This document shows positions 28,657-37,498 of a DNA stretch of 64,000 bases, piece after piece. The notes under the pieces were generated by a model. The model worked only from the letters and a program-made list of their open reading frames with translations. It searched no databases and was not told the DNA's origin. This DNA is from Rhodothermales bacterium (GTDB taxonomy: Bacteria; Bacteroidota; Rhodothermia; Rhodothermales; JANQRZ01). Each line of letters starts with the position of its first letter. Positions within the stretch are counted from its first letter, which is position 1. The position numbers were made by a program, and so were the translations under genes. The stretch spans positions 1 to 64,000 of the forward strand of contig JANQRZ010000006.1 of the NCBI GenBank assembly GCA_028284265.1, read 5' to 3'.

Positions 28657-30714
28657 GCGGAGCAGCGTGACGCGGCGGGTCTCGGCGAAGCCGTCGGCGG
28701 TCATTCGCACGAGGTAAGCCCCGCTTGGCAGGCTCCGCGCGTCGAGCATCGCCTCGTAGCGACCGGCGGCTCGATTCTCATCCACGAGCCGCACAACCTC
28801 ACGACCCAGCACGTCAAAGACCGCGAGCGTGACGCGACTGGCCTCGGGGACGGCATAGCGCAGCGTCGCCCGCTCGGCGAAGGGGTTCGGATAGGCGCGG
28901 TCCAGCGCGAAGGCTGTCGGCAATGCCTCGGCGGTGTCATCTTCATTCGAGACCGGCTGGCCGATCACTAGCTCGGCCCCGTCGTCGGTGACATCGATAA
29001 ACGCCTCCAACCCGTCGGGGAGGTCGAGCGCGTCAAAGCTGCCAGAGACCGACGCGGCGGGAATGATCAGGAAGCGGTCGCCGTCCGCAGGCTCGAACCC
29101 ATCGGTGAGGGTGACGCGGAGCGTGCCGCCGAGCGTGGCTGTGCCCGTCACGCTGAGTTGGTCGAAGTCGGTGCCGGGCGTCGGGCCGCCGATCTCGATG
29201 TCGAGGACGCCTTCGGGCTGCATCGCGGGCCAGTTGCTATCGACCGCGAGCACGCCGGGAGAGGTACCGGGTTGCCACGTCGCCCGGTTGGTGACGGGGC
29301 TGCCGGGGAAGGCGACAGCACCGATGCCAGTGATTGAAACCGACTCCGTGAGGGTACGCGTCCCGAAAACGAACTCCAGCCTTCCGGTTTCTGCGATGTC
29401 GTAGCGCCCCGTATCGGTGCCATTGGCGTTGAGTTGGAGTGTCCCCGTCTCGATACGGATCTCGCCCTCGTTGTTCATCTCGCCGCCGAAGCGGAGCGTA
29501 CCGCCATCGTGAATGACCGTGCCAGTGTTCTGGAACGTGACGAAATTCGTCTGGCGCTCACCAGGCCCCGAGGACGTGAACGTGCCTGCGTTCTCGAACA
29601 CGGTGGTGGTGGTGCCCGAGGAGAAATCAGCGTCGCCGGTCCACGTCACCGGCCCCTCGGTACGGAGTGTCCGCGTGCCACTGAGGCTGACGTTCGCACC
29701 GCCGATGGTGAGCGGGACGCTCGGCCCGAGGGTCGTCGTCCCGCTGCCTTCCATGCGACCGCCCGACCAATCGAGCGAGTTCGTGACGGTGAGCGTACCG
29801 CTACCGTCTAGGAAACCAGCCTCCAGCACGAGGTCCGAGATCGTTGCATCAGCATCGAGCCGGAGACCGCCGCCGCTGCCCAGCATGTGCGTCGTCGTCA
29901 CGTCGTAGGTATCGGTGACGGTGAACCGACTGCCGAATGTGTTGACGGTGACAGTCTCGCCTGTGATGCTCGCCTGTGTGCTGTTTCCACGGCCGCTCAG
30001 AAGAAGCTCCGCTCCGCTCAGGACCTCGATGGACCCGGTTCCCGTCGTTCCCGTGCTATTGAAGCTGCTGATGTCGAGGATGCCGTCTTCGACACGGATG
30101 AGGCCGTCGTTGACAAGGCCCGAGCCGATGGTGGCTCCGCCTTCGCCCATCCGGCGGATGGTGCCCGTCGCGCTGTTCATGACGGCGTCGGCGAGGTCCG
30201 AGAAGGTGATGCTCCCCTCGCCCATCGCGAGGAGAAGCTCCCCGTTGTTGACGAGGCGACCGCCGCCCTGCCATGTCCCGGAGCCGTCCCACAGAATGGA
30301 GCCGTCGTTGACGAGCGTGCGCCCGCTACTCATCTGGTAGCGGCTCGTGCCCTCAGCCATGTGCCCCGTTGCTCCGGAGGCGAGGGTAATGGTGCCGGTG
30401 CCCCGGAACGTCTCGAAGCCGGTTCCGCCGCCCTCCCATTGGAGGTGATCGGTGATGGTCAGGTCGAAGTCGCCCGCGACCGCCCCAAGGCCTTCGACCT
30501 CCAGCCCGGCGATGGTCGTGTTCTCGGTGAGCGTGGCGATGACGATGCTGCTGCTCTCAACGACGGCGGTATCAGCAGCGGCGGGAATGCCCTCGGGCGA
30601 CCAGTTGGCAGGCTCGGTCCAGTCGCCCGAGGAGCCGCCGACCCACTCGTAGCGGGTCTGGGCATCGGCGGTGGCGGAGACGGCGAGCAGGGCGAGGAAG
30701 TAGAAATAGCGCAT
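28654..30714 (-). CDS. Secreted beta-rich repeat surface protein with T9SS sorting tail
   Basis: The 686-aa protein has a signal peptide (MRYFYFLALLAVSATADA). The body is a repetitive solenoid of short strands rich in G, T and N (GTGTITLASGATGHM, LVNDGSILWDGSGTW), like autotransporter-style or pectin-lyase-like adhesins. It closes with a conserved module (GTDFDQLSVTGTATLGGTL ... FEPADGDRFLIIPA). The sorting domain (YPNPFAERATLRYAVPE ... LPSGAYLVRM) ends the protein. It lacks catalytic motifs and is most likely structural or adhesive. The gene at 45755 has the same architecture. It is divergent from sigma factor 1. Confidence 0.8.
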   Translation of the reverse strand: MRYFYFLALLAVSATADAQTRYEWVGGSSGDWTEPANWSPEGIPAAADTAVVESSSIVIATLTENTTIAGLEVEGLGAVAGDFDLTITDHLQWEGGGTGFETFRGTGTITLASGATGHMAEGTSRYQMSSGRTLVNDGSILWDGSGTWQGGGRLVNNGELLLAMGEGSITFSDLADAVMNSATGTIRRMGEGGATIGSGLVNDGLIRVEDGILDISSFNSTGTTGTGSIEVLSGAELLLSGRGNSTQASITGETVTVNTFGSRFTVTDTYDVTTTHMLGSGGGLRLDADATISDLVLEAGFLDGSGTLTVTNSLDWSGGRMEGSGTTTLGPSVPLTIGGANVSLSGTRTLRTEGPVTWTGDADFSSGTTTTVFENAGTFTSSGPGERQTNFVTFQNTGTVIHDGGTLRFGGEMNNEGEIRIETGTLQLNANGTDTGRYDIAETGRLEFVFGTRTLTESVSITGIGAVAFPGSPVTNRATWQPGTSPGVLAVDSNWPAMQPEGVLDIEIGGPTPGTDFDQLSVTGTATLGGTLRVTLTDGFEPADGDRFLIIPAASVSGSFDALDLPDGLEAFIDVTDDGAELVIGQPVSNEDDTAEALPTAFALDRAYPNPFAERATLRYAVPEASRVTLAVFDVLGREVVRLVDENRAAGRYEAMLDARSLPSGAYLVRMTADGFAETRRVTLLR

Positions 30715-30846
30715 CGGATGGCGTGGTTGGTGAGGTGCTGCCTACCCAATCGCAGAACCTGTCGCCTGCGGATCACCCGGGTTGCGCCAAACCTTGCGGC
30801 GGTACCACGCGTACCTTTCGACCGGGCTTCTCTTAGCAACCAACGC
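30715..30846. promoter_or_regulatory. Divergent promoter region between a surface-protein gene and ECF sigma 1
   Basis: This 132-base gap serves both outward genes. GGTACCACGCGTACC (a 5-bp inverted repeat) lies near its centre. Upstream of sigma 1 there is CAAACC and, further down, CGACCGGGC; the second resembles AGACCGTTGC upstream of sigma 2. An autoregulatory promoter is possible but cannot be fixed from two examples. Confidence 0.3.
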
Positions 30847-31494
30847 ATGACCGCAGGACCGAGCACCACCCAGCTTCTGCACGACGCGCGCGAGGGCGAC
30901 CGCGACGCGCTCGACCGGCTGTTCCCGCGCCTCTACGACGAATTGCGGCAACTGGCCCACGCCAAACTCCGCCGCCACCGTCCGAGCGAGACGCTCAACA
31001 CGACCGCGCTCGTCCACGAGGTGTACATCAAGCTGACGACCGGCGAGAATCCGAGCTTCACCGACCGGGTGCATTTCTTCGCGCTCGCGGCGCGGGCGAT
31101 GCGGTTTGTGCTGATCGGCTACGCACGCGAACAGGCGGCCCAGAAGCGCGGCGGCGGCCAGCCGCACCTCACCTTCAACGAAGCCCTCGGCACGACGCCG
31201 ACCCACGCGGACGCCGAGGCCGTGAACCTGCTAGCCCTCGACGACGCCCTCAATCAACTTGCACGCCTCAGCGAGCGGCTGGCCGAGGTCGTTGAGCTTC
31301 GGTTCTTCGGCGGGATGCAACATGAGGAGATCGCCGAGCACACGGGCCGCTCCCTCGCCACGGTCAAGCGGGACTGGCGGCGCGCCCGCGCTTGGCTCTA
31401 CCACACGATGCGCGAGCGCCCGGCAGACGCATCGCCCGATGACAGGTCAGGCACCGATGACACGTCGGACGCCGAAACTGCGAATGGAGGGTAA
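30847..31494 (+). CDS. ECF-type sigma factor, kinase-associated (Sig-70_X6-like), copy 1
   Basis: ATG 30847 (MTAGPSTTQLLHDAREGD) gives 215 aa. The track start, 320 codons upstream, lies inside the antisense of the neighbouring gene and is rejected. Region 2 spans about residues 20-95 (LVHEVYIKL, FFALAARAMRFVLIGYAREQ) and region 4 about 135-190 (EVVELRFFGGMQHEEIAEHTG, the HTH). Where ordinary ECF sigmas have an acidic DAED-like motif before LV.E.F, this one has NTTA (residues 51-54). The Ser/Thr kinase gene follows 12 bases later. This pairing is that of ECF sigmas regulated by phosphorylation rather than by an anti-sigma, and no anti-sigma gene is present. Confidence 0.9.
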   Translation: MTAGPSTTQLLHDAREGDRDALDRLFPRLYDELRQLAHAKLRRHRPSETLNTTALVHEVYIKLTTGENPSFTDRVHFFALAARAMRFVLIGYAREQAAQKRGGGQPHLTFNEALGTTPTHADAEAVNLLALDDALNQLARLSERLAEVVELRFFGGMQHEEIAEHTGRSLATVKRDWRRARAWLYHTMRERPADASPDDRSGTDDTSDAETANGG

Positions 31495-31506
31495 ACCCCA
31501 TCGCCG

Positions 31507-33963
31507 ATGGAACCTCTCACACCTGAACGCTGGGCCGCGATCGACACCCTCTTCGAGCAAGCCCTCGACCGGCCGCCCGACGAGCGCACGGCCTTTCTGC
31601 GCGCCCGTTGCGGCGATGATCCCGCACTCTACCATGCTGTCATCGCCTTGCTCGACAGCGACTCCGAGGCCGAGCACGCACTCGGCGAAAGTGCGACGGC
31701 CTTCGCATCCCACCTGCTTGACGAGGCGACGGCTCGGCAAGAACGCGACCTCACGCCGGGTACACTCGTCGGAGCCTACCGCATCGAGGGCGAACTCGGA
31801 CGCGGAGGCATGGGCACCGTCTACCAAGCCACTCGCGCCGACGGGACCTTCGAGAAGCAGGTCGCCCTCAAACTCGTCAAGCGCGGCATGGACACCGACG
31901 AGGTCCTCCGCCGCTTCCGCTACGAGCGGCAGATCCTCGCCGGCCTCGACCATCCGCACATCGCCCGCCTCCTCGACGCCGGGGCCGCCGCGGACGGACG
32001 CCCGTTCCTCGTGATGGAGCGTGTCGCGGGCCAGCCGATCACGCACTATGCTGAAGCGCACGGCCTCGATGTGGAGACCCGCCTCGCACTCTTCGAGCAG
32101 GTGTGCGCGGCGGTCGCCTACGCGCACCGCCACCTCGTCGTCCACCGTGACCTGAAGCCGTCGAACATCCTCGTCTCCGACGACGGTGAGGTCAAGCTGC
32201 TCGACTTCGGCATCGCCCGACTGCTTGCTGACGAGGACGGCTCGGCGGACACGCCCGTGACACGGCCGCTGACGCAGGCGGGCCAACGCGTCCTGACGCC
32301 GGAGTACGCCGCGCCGGAGCAGGTGGCAGGCGCGACGGTGACGACGGCGACGGACGTGTACGCGCTCGGGGTGATTCTCTTCGAACTGCTCGTCGGACGC
32401 CGTCCAGTCCAACCCGGTGAGCGCCTCAGCGAAGCCGTGACCAGCGATGGGGACCGCCGGACACTGCGCGGCGACCTCGAAGTGCTCGTCGCCAAAGCCC
32501 TGCATGAAGACGCCGCCCGCCGCTACCCGACGGCCGAGGCGCTCGGCGAGGACTTGGTGCGGCTGCGCGAGGGGCGTCCGCTGGCTGCGCGCCCGGACTC
32601 GATCGGGTACCGGGCGCGGAAGTTTGTGGCTCGGCACCGGCTCGGCGTTGGAATCGGCACGGCGGTGCTGCTCACGGTGCTTGTCTTCGGTGCGGCGCTC
32701 GTGCGGCAGCAGCGCGAGACCGTCCGCGCCCTCGACCGGGCCGCGACGACAGCCACCTTCCTCGAAAGCCTTTTCGCCGCCGCCGACCCCTTCGCCGACA
32801 CGCGGCAGGACACGCTCCGCGTCCGCGACCTCCTCGACCCGGCGCTCGTCCGCGTGCAGGATGAGTTCGCCGACCAGCCCGAGACGCGCGCGGGCCTGCT
32901 CCACGTCATCGGCGAGACCTACCTCCGGCTCGGCCTCTATCCCGAGGCGGTGGAGCCGCTGCGCGAGGCGGTCTCGCTCCGGGAGCACGCCCCACCCGCT
33001 GAACACGCGGCAAGCCTCGCGGCCCTCGCCGCTGCGCTCCGCGAAACGGGAGCCACCGACGAAGCGGGCGAAGCTGCCCAGACTGCCCACCGCCTCGCCG
33101 AACAGGCCGGAGACCCTGCACTGCTGGCCCACACCGAACGCCAGCACGCCCTCGTGCTCATCGAGAGCTACCGCACCGACGAAGCCGAGGCCATTCTGCG
33201 GGCCTCGCTCGAACGCTTGGAAGCCAACGGAGCCGACGAGGCAGAGATCGTGGCGACCGAGGAGACCCTCGCCCGCGTGCTGACCAACGCCGGGCGCGTT
33301 ACCGAAGCCGAAGCGCTGTACCGGACAGCCCTTGACCGCTACGAGCGACTGTATGGAGCCGACGACCCGCGCCGCGTCGGCGTGCTGCGGCACCTCGCCT
33401 TTGCGCTGCTCATGACCGGACGGCTCGATGAGGCAGAGGCGACCGGAGCCGAGGCCGTCGCGGTCACACGGGCTACGCGGCCCGGCAGCGGCTCGCTCGC
33501 CACCCTCCTCGCTATCCACGGGGCCATCTTGCGCCGCCAAGGACGACTCGATGAAGCCGAGGCCACGCTCCGCGAGGCCGCCTCCCTCCCGCCCCGTCGC
33601 CCCGCCGACCGTGCCGTGCCCCTGGGCACCCTCGCTTCGCTACTGCACGACCGGGGCAACCTAGCAGGAGCCATCGACGCCCAGCAAGAATCAATGGATG
33701 TGCTCCGCGCCGACCGGGGGCTAGACGACCCCTCGGTGGCCTACAGCGCGGTCAAGTTGGCAGGCTTTCTCCGAGAGCAAGGCTCGTTCGAGCGGGCCGA
33801 GCAGCTCCTGCTCTCCGCCCGCGACGCGCTCGACGGGTCGGATCACGCCGAGCGGCATGGGGCACCGCCGGTCGCCTCCGCGCTCGTCGAGTTGTACGAG
33901 GCATGGGGTCGCCCCGACGAGGTCGCACGTTGGCAGGAGCAGGTCGAAGCCTCGGCAGACTAA
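31507..33963 (+). CDS. Transmembrane Ser/Thr protein kinase with TPR sensor region, kinase 1
   Basis: The 818-aa protein has an N-terminal helical segment (WAAIDTLFEQALDRPPDERT) and a Hanks-type kinase domain at about residues 85-360. Key motifs are the Gly loop GELGRGGMGTVY, VALKLV (Lys), HRDLKPSNILV (catalytic loop) and LLDFGIARLL (DFG). One membrane helix follows near residues 379-400 (LGVGIGTAVLLTVLVFGAAL). The C-terminal ~400 residues are TPR-like helical repeats (ETYLRLGLYPEAVEPLREAV, AEALYRTALDRYERLYG), predicted to lie outside the cytoplasm. All catalytic residues are present. It is probably cotranscribed with the sigma gene, its likely substrate. Confidence 0.92.
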   Translation: MEPLTPERWAAIDTLFEQALDRPPDERTAFLRARCGDDPALYHAVIALLDSDSEAEHALGESATAFASHLLDEATARQERDLTPGTLVGAYRIEGELGRGGMGTVYQATRADGTFEKQVALKLVKRGMDTDEVLRRFRYERQILAGLDHPHIARLLDAGAAADGRPFLVMERVAGQPITHYAEAHGLDVETRLALFEQVCAAVAYAHRHLVVHRDLKPSNILVSDDGEVKLLDFGIARLLADEDGSADTPVTRPLTQAGQRVLTPEYAAPEQVAGATVTTATDVYALGVILFELLVGRRPVQPGERLSEAVTSDGDRRTLRGDLEVLVAKALHEDAARRYPTAEALGEDLVRLREGRPLAARPDSIGYRARKFVARHRLGVGIGTAVLLTVLVFGAALVRQQRETVRALDRAATTATFLESLFAAADPFADTRQDTLRVRDLLDPALVRVQDEFADQPETRAGLLHVIGETYLRLGLYPEAVEPLREAVSLREHAPPAEHAASLAALAAALRETGATDEAGEAAQTAHRLAEQAGDPALLAHTERQHALVLIESYRTDEAEAILRASLERLEANGADEAEIVATEETLARVLTNAGRVTEAEALYRTALDRYERLYGADDPRRVGVLRHLAFALLMTGRLDEAEATGAEAVAVTRATRPGSGSLATLLAIHGAILRRQGRLDEAEATLREAASLPPRRPADRAVPLGTLASLLHDRGNLAGAIDAQQESMDVLRADRGLDDPSVAYSAVKLAGFLREQGSFERAEQLLLSARDALDGSDHAERHGAPPVASALVELYEAWGRPDEVARWQEQVEASAD

Positions 33964-33983
33964 GACCGCGAGGCTCGGACGAC

Positions 33984-34019
33984 AGGCGGGCGGAGCACCT
34001 GAGGGTACCCCGCCCGCTT
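33984..34019. terminator. Terminator-type hairpin between convergent genes
   Basis: AGGCGGGCGG (33984-33993) pairs with CCGCCCGCTT (34010-34019) in a 10-bp stem with one G-U pair and a 16-base loop. It is 20 bases after the kinase 1 stop and 20 bases from the convergent protease stop. There is no long T-tract. Confidence 0.5.
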
Positions 34020-34038
34020 GGCCTCCACCACAAACGCC

Positions 34039-35961
34039 TTATCGCACGAGCGCGAGCCGCTGCGTCTCGACCGCACCGCTGTCGGTCGTCAGCCGCACGA
34101 GATACAAGCCACTCGGCAGATCCGTGGCATCCCACGTTGCCGTGTGGCGTCCGGCTTCTACCTCGCCGTTCACGAGCACGGCGACCTCGCGGCCCAGCAC
34201 ATCATAGACTGCCAGTTGGACGGTACCCGCGGCAGGCACCTCGAAGCCGAGCGTGGTCGCCGACGTGAATGGGTTGGGATAGGCCGCGTGGAGCGCGACG
34301 GCCTCCGGCGTGCCGCTCGTACTCGATGCGGTCAGCACCGACGCAGCTTCGTCCGTCACGGTCACATCAACGGGAGCGGCTTCCTCACCAGGCCGGTTGG
34401 AGCCCGTCTTCGAGAACACGAAACTGTCGAACGACACCATCTCGTCGGGATAGTCCCCGGCGTAGATCGAGACCCGGTAGCCGCCTCGGCTGGACGGCGC
34501 GCTGGCTGGCACGTTGAACTGGAGCGTCTTCGAGAACGACTGGTCCTCGTTGACCCGGACGAGCTGCGGCCCGAAGATGGTACCGTATGGACCGTTCGGG
34601 GTTGTGAGCGTAACCCAGACCTCGCCAGCGAAGCCGGGCGTGCTGAGGCCCGTGATCGTCGCCTCGAACTGCACCGTCCCGCCGGAGGCCGGAAGCGTCG
34701 AGGGGCTGAGGCGCTCGATCTCTACGTCGGCCCGCCGCGCGGTGGGCGAGGGGCCGATGAAGGCGATGGTGCCCCACGTCTCCGCGAGTACGCGGGCGTT
34801 GTTGCGGAGCACCTCGTCACCGGTCGGGACGCCTTGGAACAGCACGTCGGGATTGGACCAGTTGGGTCGGCGGGTGCAGCCGCTCGGGCAGTTGTAGGAC
34901 ATGATGGTCCGCCAAGCGTCTGGCTCGTAGTACTTGCCGTGCCCATACAGGAAGGGCGAGGTACTCGGATCGGCCTCGGGGTTGTGGCGCGCCCCTTGCA
35001 GATGCCCCAGCTCATGGCCGAAGGTGTAGTTGCCCGTCGCGCAGTTCTGCGCCGTCACCGCATACGAGTCCGTCGCATCCGAAGCGAGGATAGCCGAGGC
35101 GATGCCGCAGTAGAAACCGTCGCTCGTGATCATGTTGACGAGGTTGGCCCCGTAGGCTCCGCGCAGCGCATGGACCTCGTTGTACCAACTGTCTCTCGGG
35201 TTCTGAAGCCGTTCGAGGAGGGTGATCATATCCGCGCCTGCCTCACTCTGCTGGGTCTTGTAGGCGTAGGCTAGCACCGCTTCGAGGCCGAGGTTGCTGC
35301 GGTCGTAGCTGAGGTTGGTTTCGTCGAAGGCAAGCTGGATCAGGCCCAGGATGTCGGCCGACTCCTGATCGGCTTCGGGGGTGTAGGGCACCATAATGCG
35401 GATGGCGAAGCCGCCGCGCTCGCCGTCCATGATACCGTCGGGAAGGGCCTTCGGGGCGTACGGCTCGGTAGCCCAGTGCTCGGCGGCCTCAGCCTCAACG
35501 GTATCCCACTCCGGCGGATGGTCGTCTGGGAATTGGCTCTCGTCCACTTTCACGACGGCGTGCAGGCCGTCCGTCAGCGGACGTACCGAGTAGAGCTGTC
35601 CGTCCACGCGGACATTGCCGGTGAGCTGCCCTTGGCGTTCGACGAAAAGGGCAAAGGTGGCCTCGTCGTCGCTCTCAAAGCGATACGACGCTCCGTCCCC
35701 AAAGCGGCGCTCGACGCGGGTTCGGGTCAGCCGTACCTCGGCATCCAAGAGGTTGAAGGTGAGCGTCTCGGCATCGAGCGTGCTGAGATCGGGGACGACA
35801 AGGCGTGTCTCGGCGCTCGTGCGAAGGGTTTCGAGGTGATCGAGATAGGTGGCTTGCCGGGCGTTCAGGGTAGCCCCATCGGCGGAAGTAAAGAGCCGAG
35901 GCTGGGCAGTGGCAGGAAAGGCGAGGATGATCGCTAGCAGAAGAAACAGAGGGCGGTTCAT
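34039..35961 (-). CDS. Secreted metzincin metalloprotease (reprolysin-like) with T9SS sorting tail
   Basis: The 640-aa protein has a signal peptide (MNRPLFLLLAIILAFPATAQ), a long N-terminal pro-region (~20-200) and a zinc protease domain (~200-405). The domain carries HELGHLQGARH (His316, Glu317, His320, His326), the metzincin HExxHxxGxxH motif, and downstream IMSYNCPSGC, the Met-turn. An Ig-like domain (~430-520) and a type-A sorting domain (YPNPFTSATTLGFEVP ... LPSGLYLVRL) follow. It is predicted to be exported by T9SS and to cleave proteins at the surface or outside. The substrate is unknown. Copy A of the shared upstream element lies 40 bases before the start. Confidence 0.9.
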   Translation of the reverse strand: MNRPLFLLLAIILAFPATAQPRLFTSADGATLNARQATYLDHLETLRTSAETRLVVPDLSTLDAETLTFNLLDAEVRLTRTRVERRFGDGASYRFESDDEATFALFVERQGQLTGNVRVDGQLYSVRPLTDGLHAVVKVDESQFPDDHPPEWDTVEAEAAEHWATEPYAPKALPDGIMDGERGGFAIRIMVPYTPEADQESADILGLIQLAFDETNLSYDRSNLGLEAVLAYAYKTQQSEAGADMITLLERLQNPRDSWYNEVHALRGAYGANLVNMITSDGFYCGIASAILASDATDSYAVTAQNCATGNYTFGHELGHLQGARHNPEADPSTSPFLYGHGKYYEPDAWRTIMSYNCPSGCTRRPNWSNPDVLFQGVPTGDEVLRNNARVLAETWGTIAFIGPSPTARRADVEIERLSPSTLPASGGTVQFEATITGLSTPGFAGEVWVTLTTPNGPYGTIFGPQLVRVNEDQSFSKTLQFNVPASAPSSRGGYRVSIYAGDYPDEMVSFDSFVFSKTGSNRPGEEAAPVDVTVTDEAASVLTASSTSGTPEAVALHAAYPNPFTSATTLGFEVPAAGTVQLAVYDVLGREVAVLVNGEVEAGRHTATWDATDLPSGLYLVRLTTDSGAVETQRLALVR

Positions 35962-36001
35962 GGGACCAAGGGTTGGATGAAAAAGGATGCCCGAGGGGCG
36001 C

Positions 36002-36053
36002 TCTATTTCTCCATTCGGAATCCCGCCGCCGATCCGATCACCGCCCGGCCAAA
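36002..36053 (-). promoter_or_regulatory. Shared bipartite upstream element, copy A
   Basis: In the sense of the protease gene it reads TGATCGGATC, eight variable bases (GGCGGCGG), then GATTCCGA and a downstream AATAGA. Copies B (39959) and C (40635) keep both blocks and the 8-base spacing exactly. TCGGATC and GATTCCGA are imperfect inverted repeats, so it could be a dimer operator, an RNA hairpin or a promoter. It directly follows the amidohydrolase stop and ends 40 bases before the protease start. Confidence 0.6.
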
Positions 36054-37412
36054 TCAGTCGATTTCGTGCGCGTTTGGGGCGAGCCTAGTTTGCTCCTGCC
36101 CACCTCGGAAGACGGCCCGGATGGCGCGGGTGTGGCGGATGTCGTCCAGCGGGTTCTCATCAAGCAGCACCATGTCGGCCCACTTGCCGACTTCGAGGGT
36201 GCCGAGGTCGTCCTCCACGCCGAGCATGATGGCGGCGTTGCGCGTCGCCATCGGGATTAACTCAGCGGGCGTGAAGCCCATCGCCAGCAACTCCAGTTCC
36301 TCATGCACACTCAGGCCGGGAAAGATGAAGTCGTTGCCCATATCCGTCCCGACGACGAGGTTGAAGCCGCGCCGGTGTACCTCCTGCAGATCCTCGATCT
36401 GAAGCCGGAGAGCGGCATCGAGCGTCGGGTCTTCTAGCCCGAAAGCGTTGCGCAGAAAGGCCTGCGCTTCCTCTACCGTACGACTATCCCGCAGCCGAGC
36501 GATCTCGTCGGCGTCGAAGAGGCCAGTCGCCTCTACCTCATCGAGCCATTCGGGGTGGGCGGGGTATAAAAACATCTTGTCGATCATCAGGGTCGTGACC
36601 CACGACGGATCGCGCTCGCGTAGGCGCTCGATAAGCGCCTCGTCTTGCTCCCAGTCGATGTCCAAGCCCACAAAGTGGACGAAGTGGTCCACACCGGCTA
36701 CCTCGGCGACGCGGAGCCCTTCCATCGAACTGACGTGGGCGAACACCTCAATGCCGCGCGCATGGGCTGCCTGGACGAGAGCTGTGACGAACTCCACCGA
36801 GATCATCTCCACGAACGGCGGCGTCGGCCCGTCGTCGATAGTCACCTTGATGCCGACGATGGGCTGGTCCGCGACGGCCTCCACAATGCGCTCCGCGTCG
36901 CTAGCTTCGCGCATGTAGTAGACCGTTTCGCCCTCGACCCAATTGGGACTAGGGTACGTCTTGACCGGGTGCCGCCCCTCCATCGTGACGTGCTGGCTCG
37001 TGTGGAAGACGCGCGGCGAGGGGGTGTCGCCGCGCTCGGAGAGCGCTCGGGCGTGAGCCAGATTCTCCCGGCTTGCGATACTTCCACCCGTAATCAGGAT
37101 GGACGTGACGCCGTAGTGGATAAACCGAGGAAAGGTGCCCTCGCCCGGAAGCGGGTGCGTGTGTGCGTCGATGAGGCCGGGGATGAGGTACTGTCCGGTG
37201 GCCTCCACCACCGTCGCGGCGTCCTCGCGGAGGGGGCCGGTGGTGATGGCGGCCAGGCGTCCGTCTCGGACGAGCACGTTCGCGCCGGACTGTGCTGGTG
37301 CGCCGGTACCGTTGATGAGCGTCACGTTGGTGACAGCAAGATCGTAGGGCGGCGGCGACTCACCGACACACCCGACCAGCAAGGCGACAAGCAAGAGGGG
37401 TAAGCGTTTCAT
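36054..37412 (-). CDS. Amidohydrolase-family lipoprotein
   Basis: The 452-aa protein has a lipobox (LLVALLVGC, Cys 15) and an amidohydrolase (imidazolonepropionase-like) fold. Metal-binding elements are visible: DAHTHPLPGEG (HxH), VGIKVTIDDG (bridging Lys), EVFAHVSSMEG and DHFVHFVG (His pair) and VVGTDMGND (Asp). A full active site is therefore present. Such lipoproteins hydrolyse cyclic amides or peptide-like substrates in the periplasm, but the true substrate is unknown. The C-terminal LGTLEVGKWADMVLLD is typical of the family's small beta-domain. It lies upstream of the protease gene on the same strand. Confidence 0.87.
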   Translation of the reverse strand: MKRLPLLLVALLVGCVGESPPPYDLAVTNVTLINGTGAPAQSGANVLVRDGRLAAITTGPLREDAATVVEATGQYLIPGLIDAHTHPLPGEGTFPRFIHYGVTSILITGGSIASRENLAHARALSERGDTPSPRVFHTSQHVTMEGRHPVKTYPSPNWVEGETVYYMREASDAERIVEAVADQPIVGIKVTIDDGPTPPFVEMISVEFVTALVQAAHARGIEVFAHVSSMEGLRVAEVAGVDHFVHFVGLDIDWEQDEALIERLRERDPSWVTTLMIDKMFLYPAHPEWLDEVEATGLFDADEIARLRDSRTVEEAQAFLRNAFGLEDPTLDAALRLQIEDLQEVHRRGFNLVVGTDMGNDFIFPGLSVHEELELLAMGFTPAELIPMATRNAAIMLGVEDDLGTLEVGKWADMVLLDENPLDDIRHTRAIRAVFRGGQEQTRLAPNAHEID

Positions 37413-37450
37413 ACGAGCGCGGAAGGTTAGCGGTACCCGTAATGCTAGCC

Positions 37451-37487
37451 CTCAGGAGGCTCAGCCGTCAACACCGAGCCTCCTGAG
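37451..37487 (-). terminator. Hairpin terminator after the M29-like gene
   Basis: CTCAGGAGGCTC (37451-37462) and GAGCCTCCTGAG (37476-37487) form a perfect 12-bp stem with a 13-base loop, beginning 12 bases after the stop codon of the minus-strand gene at 37499. The run of U that usually follows is missing, so it may be a weak or factor-aided terminator. Confidence 0.6.
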
Positions 37488-37498
37488 CCTGTATTCTG

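Noticed and set aside
29887-30846. 320-codon N-terminal extension of sigma factor 1 in the track
   Set aside because: It is antisense to the 28654 surface protein; the sigma domain starts cleanly at 30847.
31447-33540. 697-aa minus-strand ORF
   Set aside because: Antisense to kinase 1, whose catalytic motifs are complete; composition typical of a shadow.
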